Shown here one piece after another: positions 63,318 to 64,000 of a stretch of 64,000 bases of DNA. A model generated the notes under the pieces. The model did not search any database. It was not told where the DNA came from and worked only from the letters and a program-made list of their open reading frames with translations. The number at the start of each line of letters is the position of its first letter. The first letter of the stretch is position 1. Position numbers and translations under genes: made by a program. The DNA lies in contig NZ_VIGV01000003.1 in NCBI RefSeq assembly GCF_007858445.1, forward strand, positions 558,001 through 622,000. The letters are read 5' to 3'. Source of the stretch: Tsukamurella sputi. GTDB taxonomy: Bacteria > Actinomycetota > Actinomycetes > Mycobacteriales > Mycobacteriaceae.

Positions 63318-64000
63318 TCATCCCTGGGTGGCGACGGTGAAGTCCCTGCGGTTGGCGAGCACGGGCAGCGCGGCCCGCACCTCGTCGACCCGCGCGAGCG
63401 GCAGGTCCACGACGAGCTGTTCCGGCGCGACACCGGCGGAGGCGAGCACGGCACCGTCGGGCCCGACGGCGAGCGAGCCGCCCACGCCGCGCGGCGCGGT
63501 GCCGGGCTCCGGATCGGACGGTCGCGCCTGGTCGACGGCGACGACGAAGGTCGTGGAGTCGAGGGCCCGCGCGCGGGCCAGCGTGGTGAAGGCGTCGAGC
63601 TTGCCGGGGCCGTCGCCCCACGACGCGGGCGCCACGATCACCTGGGCGCCGGCGTCGGCGAGCGCCTGGTACAGGGTGGGGAAGCGCAGGTCGTAGCAGG
63701 TGCTCAGCCCGACGGTGACGCCGGCGACGTCGACCGTGACCGCGCGATCACCCGGTTCGACGGTGCGCGACTCGGCGAAGCCGAACGCGTCGTAGAGGTG
63801 GATCTTGTCGTAGGCGGTGCGCACCCCGTCGGGGGAGGCCGACAGCAGGGTGTTGCGGACGCGGCCATCGGCGGCGGGGGTGAACATGCCCGCCACGACG
63901 TGGACGCCCGTGGCCCGCGCGGCCCCGGCGATGCGCGTGGCCCACGGCCCGTCGAGGGGCTCGGCGACCGGCTTCAGCGAGACCCCGAACCGGCACATCG
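63318..64000 (-). CDS. Carbon-nitrogen hydrolase (nitrilase family), 5' end outside the window
   Basis: About 227 C-terminal residues of a nitrilase-superfamily amidohydrolase; the start lies beyond the right edge. Two of the three catalytic residues are in view: Lys in YDKIHLYDAFG and Cys in LSTCYDLRFP. The glutamate should be upstream of the window. The HLYDAFGF and RALDST(T)FVV segments resemble the Nit1/deaminated-glutathione amidase branch. It corresponds to Rv0480c next to Rv0479c. Its stop is 17 bases before the DUF2993 start used here. Confidence 0.93.
   Translation of the reverse strand, partial: MCRFGVSLKPVAEPLDGPWATRIAGAARATGVHVVAGMFTPAADGRVRNTLLSASPDGVRTAYDKIHLYDAFGFAESRTVEPGDRAVTVDVAGVTVGLSTCYDLRFPTLYQALADAGAQVIVAPASWGDGPGKLDAFTTLARARALDSTTFVVAVDQARPSDPEPGTAPRGVGGSLAVGPDGAVLASAGVAPEQLVVDLPLARVDEVRAALPVLANRRDFTVATQG

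Overview
The window is about 70% GC with strongly GC-ending codons, several GTG starts and many 1-4 bp ATGA/GTGA gene overlaps. It reads as the chromosome of a mycolic-acid actinobacterium (order Mycobacteriales). From memory, the backbone order follows the Mycobacterium tuberculosis Rv0440-Rv0480 stretch: groEL2, prolyl oligopeptidase, lpdC, Rv0464c-like, ramB, icl, fadB2, an Rv0474-like regulator, hbhA, DUF2516, deoC, an Rv0479c-like protein and a nitrilase. A Tsukamurella- or Gordonia-like genus is my best guess, but the sequence alone does not prove it.

Layout. 1-4.4 kb: end of an SRPBCC gene, groEL behind two CIRCE operators, then htpG. 4.4-7.4 kb: a DinB-type protein, an F420/FMN-type monooxygenase and a DoxX-like membrane protein. 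7.4-32.1 kb: a large iron-acquisition locus. 32.1-46.8 kb: housekeeping and accessory genes (TetR, PPK2, hydrolases, L,D-transpeptidase, amidase, oligopeptidase, lpd, an orphan ectoine-hydroxylase-like gene, ramB). 47.2-49.5 kb: aceA and fadB2. 49.5-55.3 kb: accessory redox, methyltransferase, LysR/SDR, LtrA and second PPK2 genes. 55.4-64 kb: a DUF445 protein, the regulator/HbhA pair, DUF2516, a hydrolase, purU, deoC, a P450, a DUF2993 lipid-binding-type protein and part of a nitrilase.

The iron locus is the centre of interest. A leftward operon encodes a free aryl carrier protein, an MbtH-like protein and a 2,851-residue two-module NRPS. A rightward, translationally coupled operon encodes an ornithine/lysine N-monooxygenase, a formyltransferase, EntA, EntE, EntB (without its usual carrier domain), EntC, a heterodimeric ABC transporter and a frameshifted GNAT. 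A ferric-siderophore reductase and two lipoprotein binding proteins complete it. Four candidate IdeR/DtxR iron boxes sit at its promoters. The logic predicts a 2,3-dihydroxybenzoate-capped peptide that also carries a formyl-hydroxamate, comparable in chemistry to rhodochelin or heterobactin. Two features stand out. The NRPS ends in a TesB-type (hot-dog) thioesterase with the three catalytic residues of acyl-CoA thioesterase II in place, instead of an alpha/beta-hydrolase TE. One ABC half-transporter has lost every ATP-site motif except its LSGGQ signature.

Other items: an in-frame 60-bp tandem duplication of the last 20 codons of ramB, long intergenic hairpins of which two share sequence, a 61-bp tandem repeat, and a frequent nonamer CGACGGTGC. 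I saw no tRNA, rRNA, CRISPR array or classical IS element.
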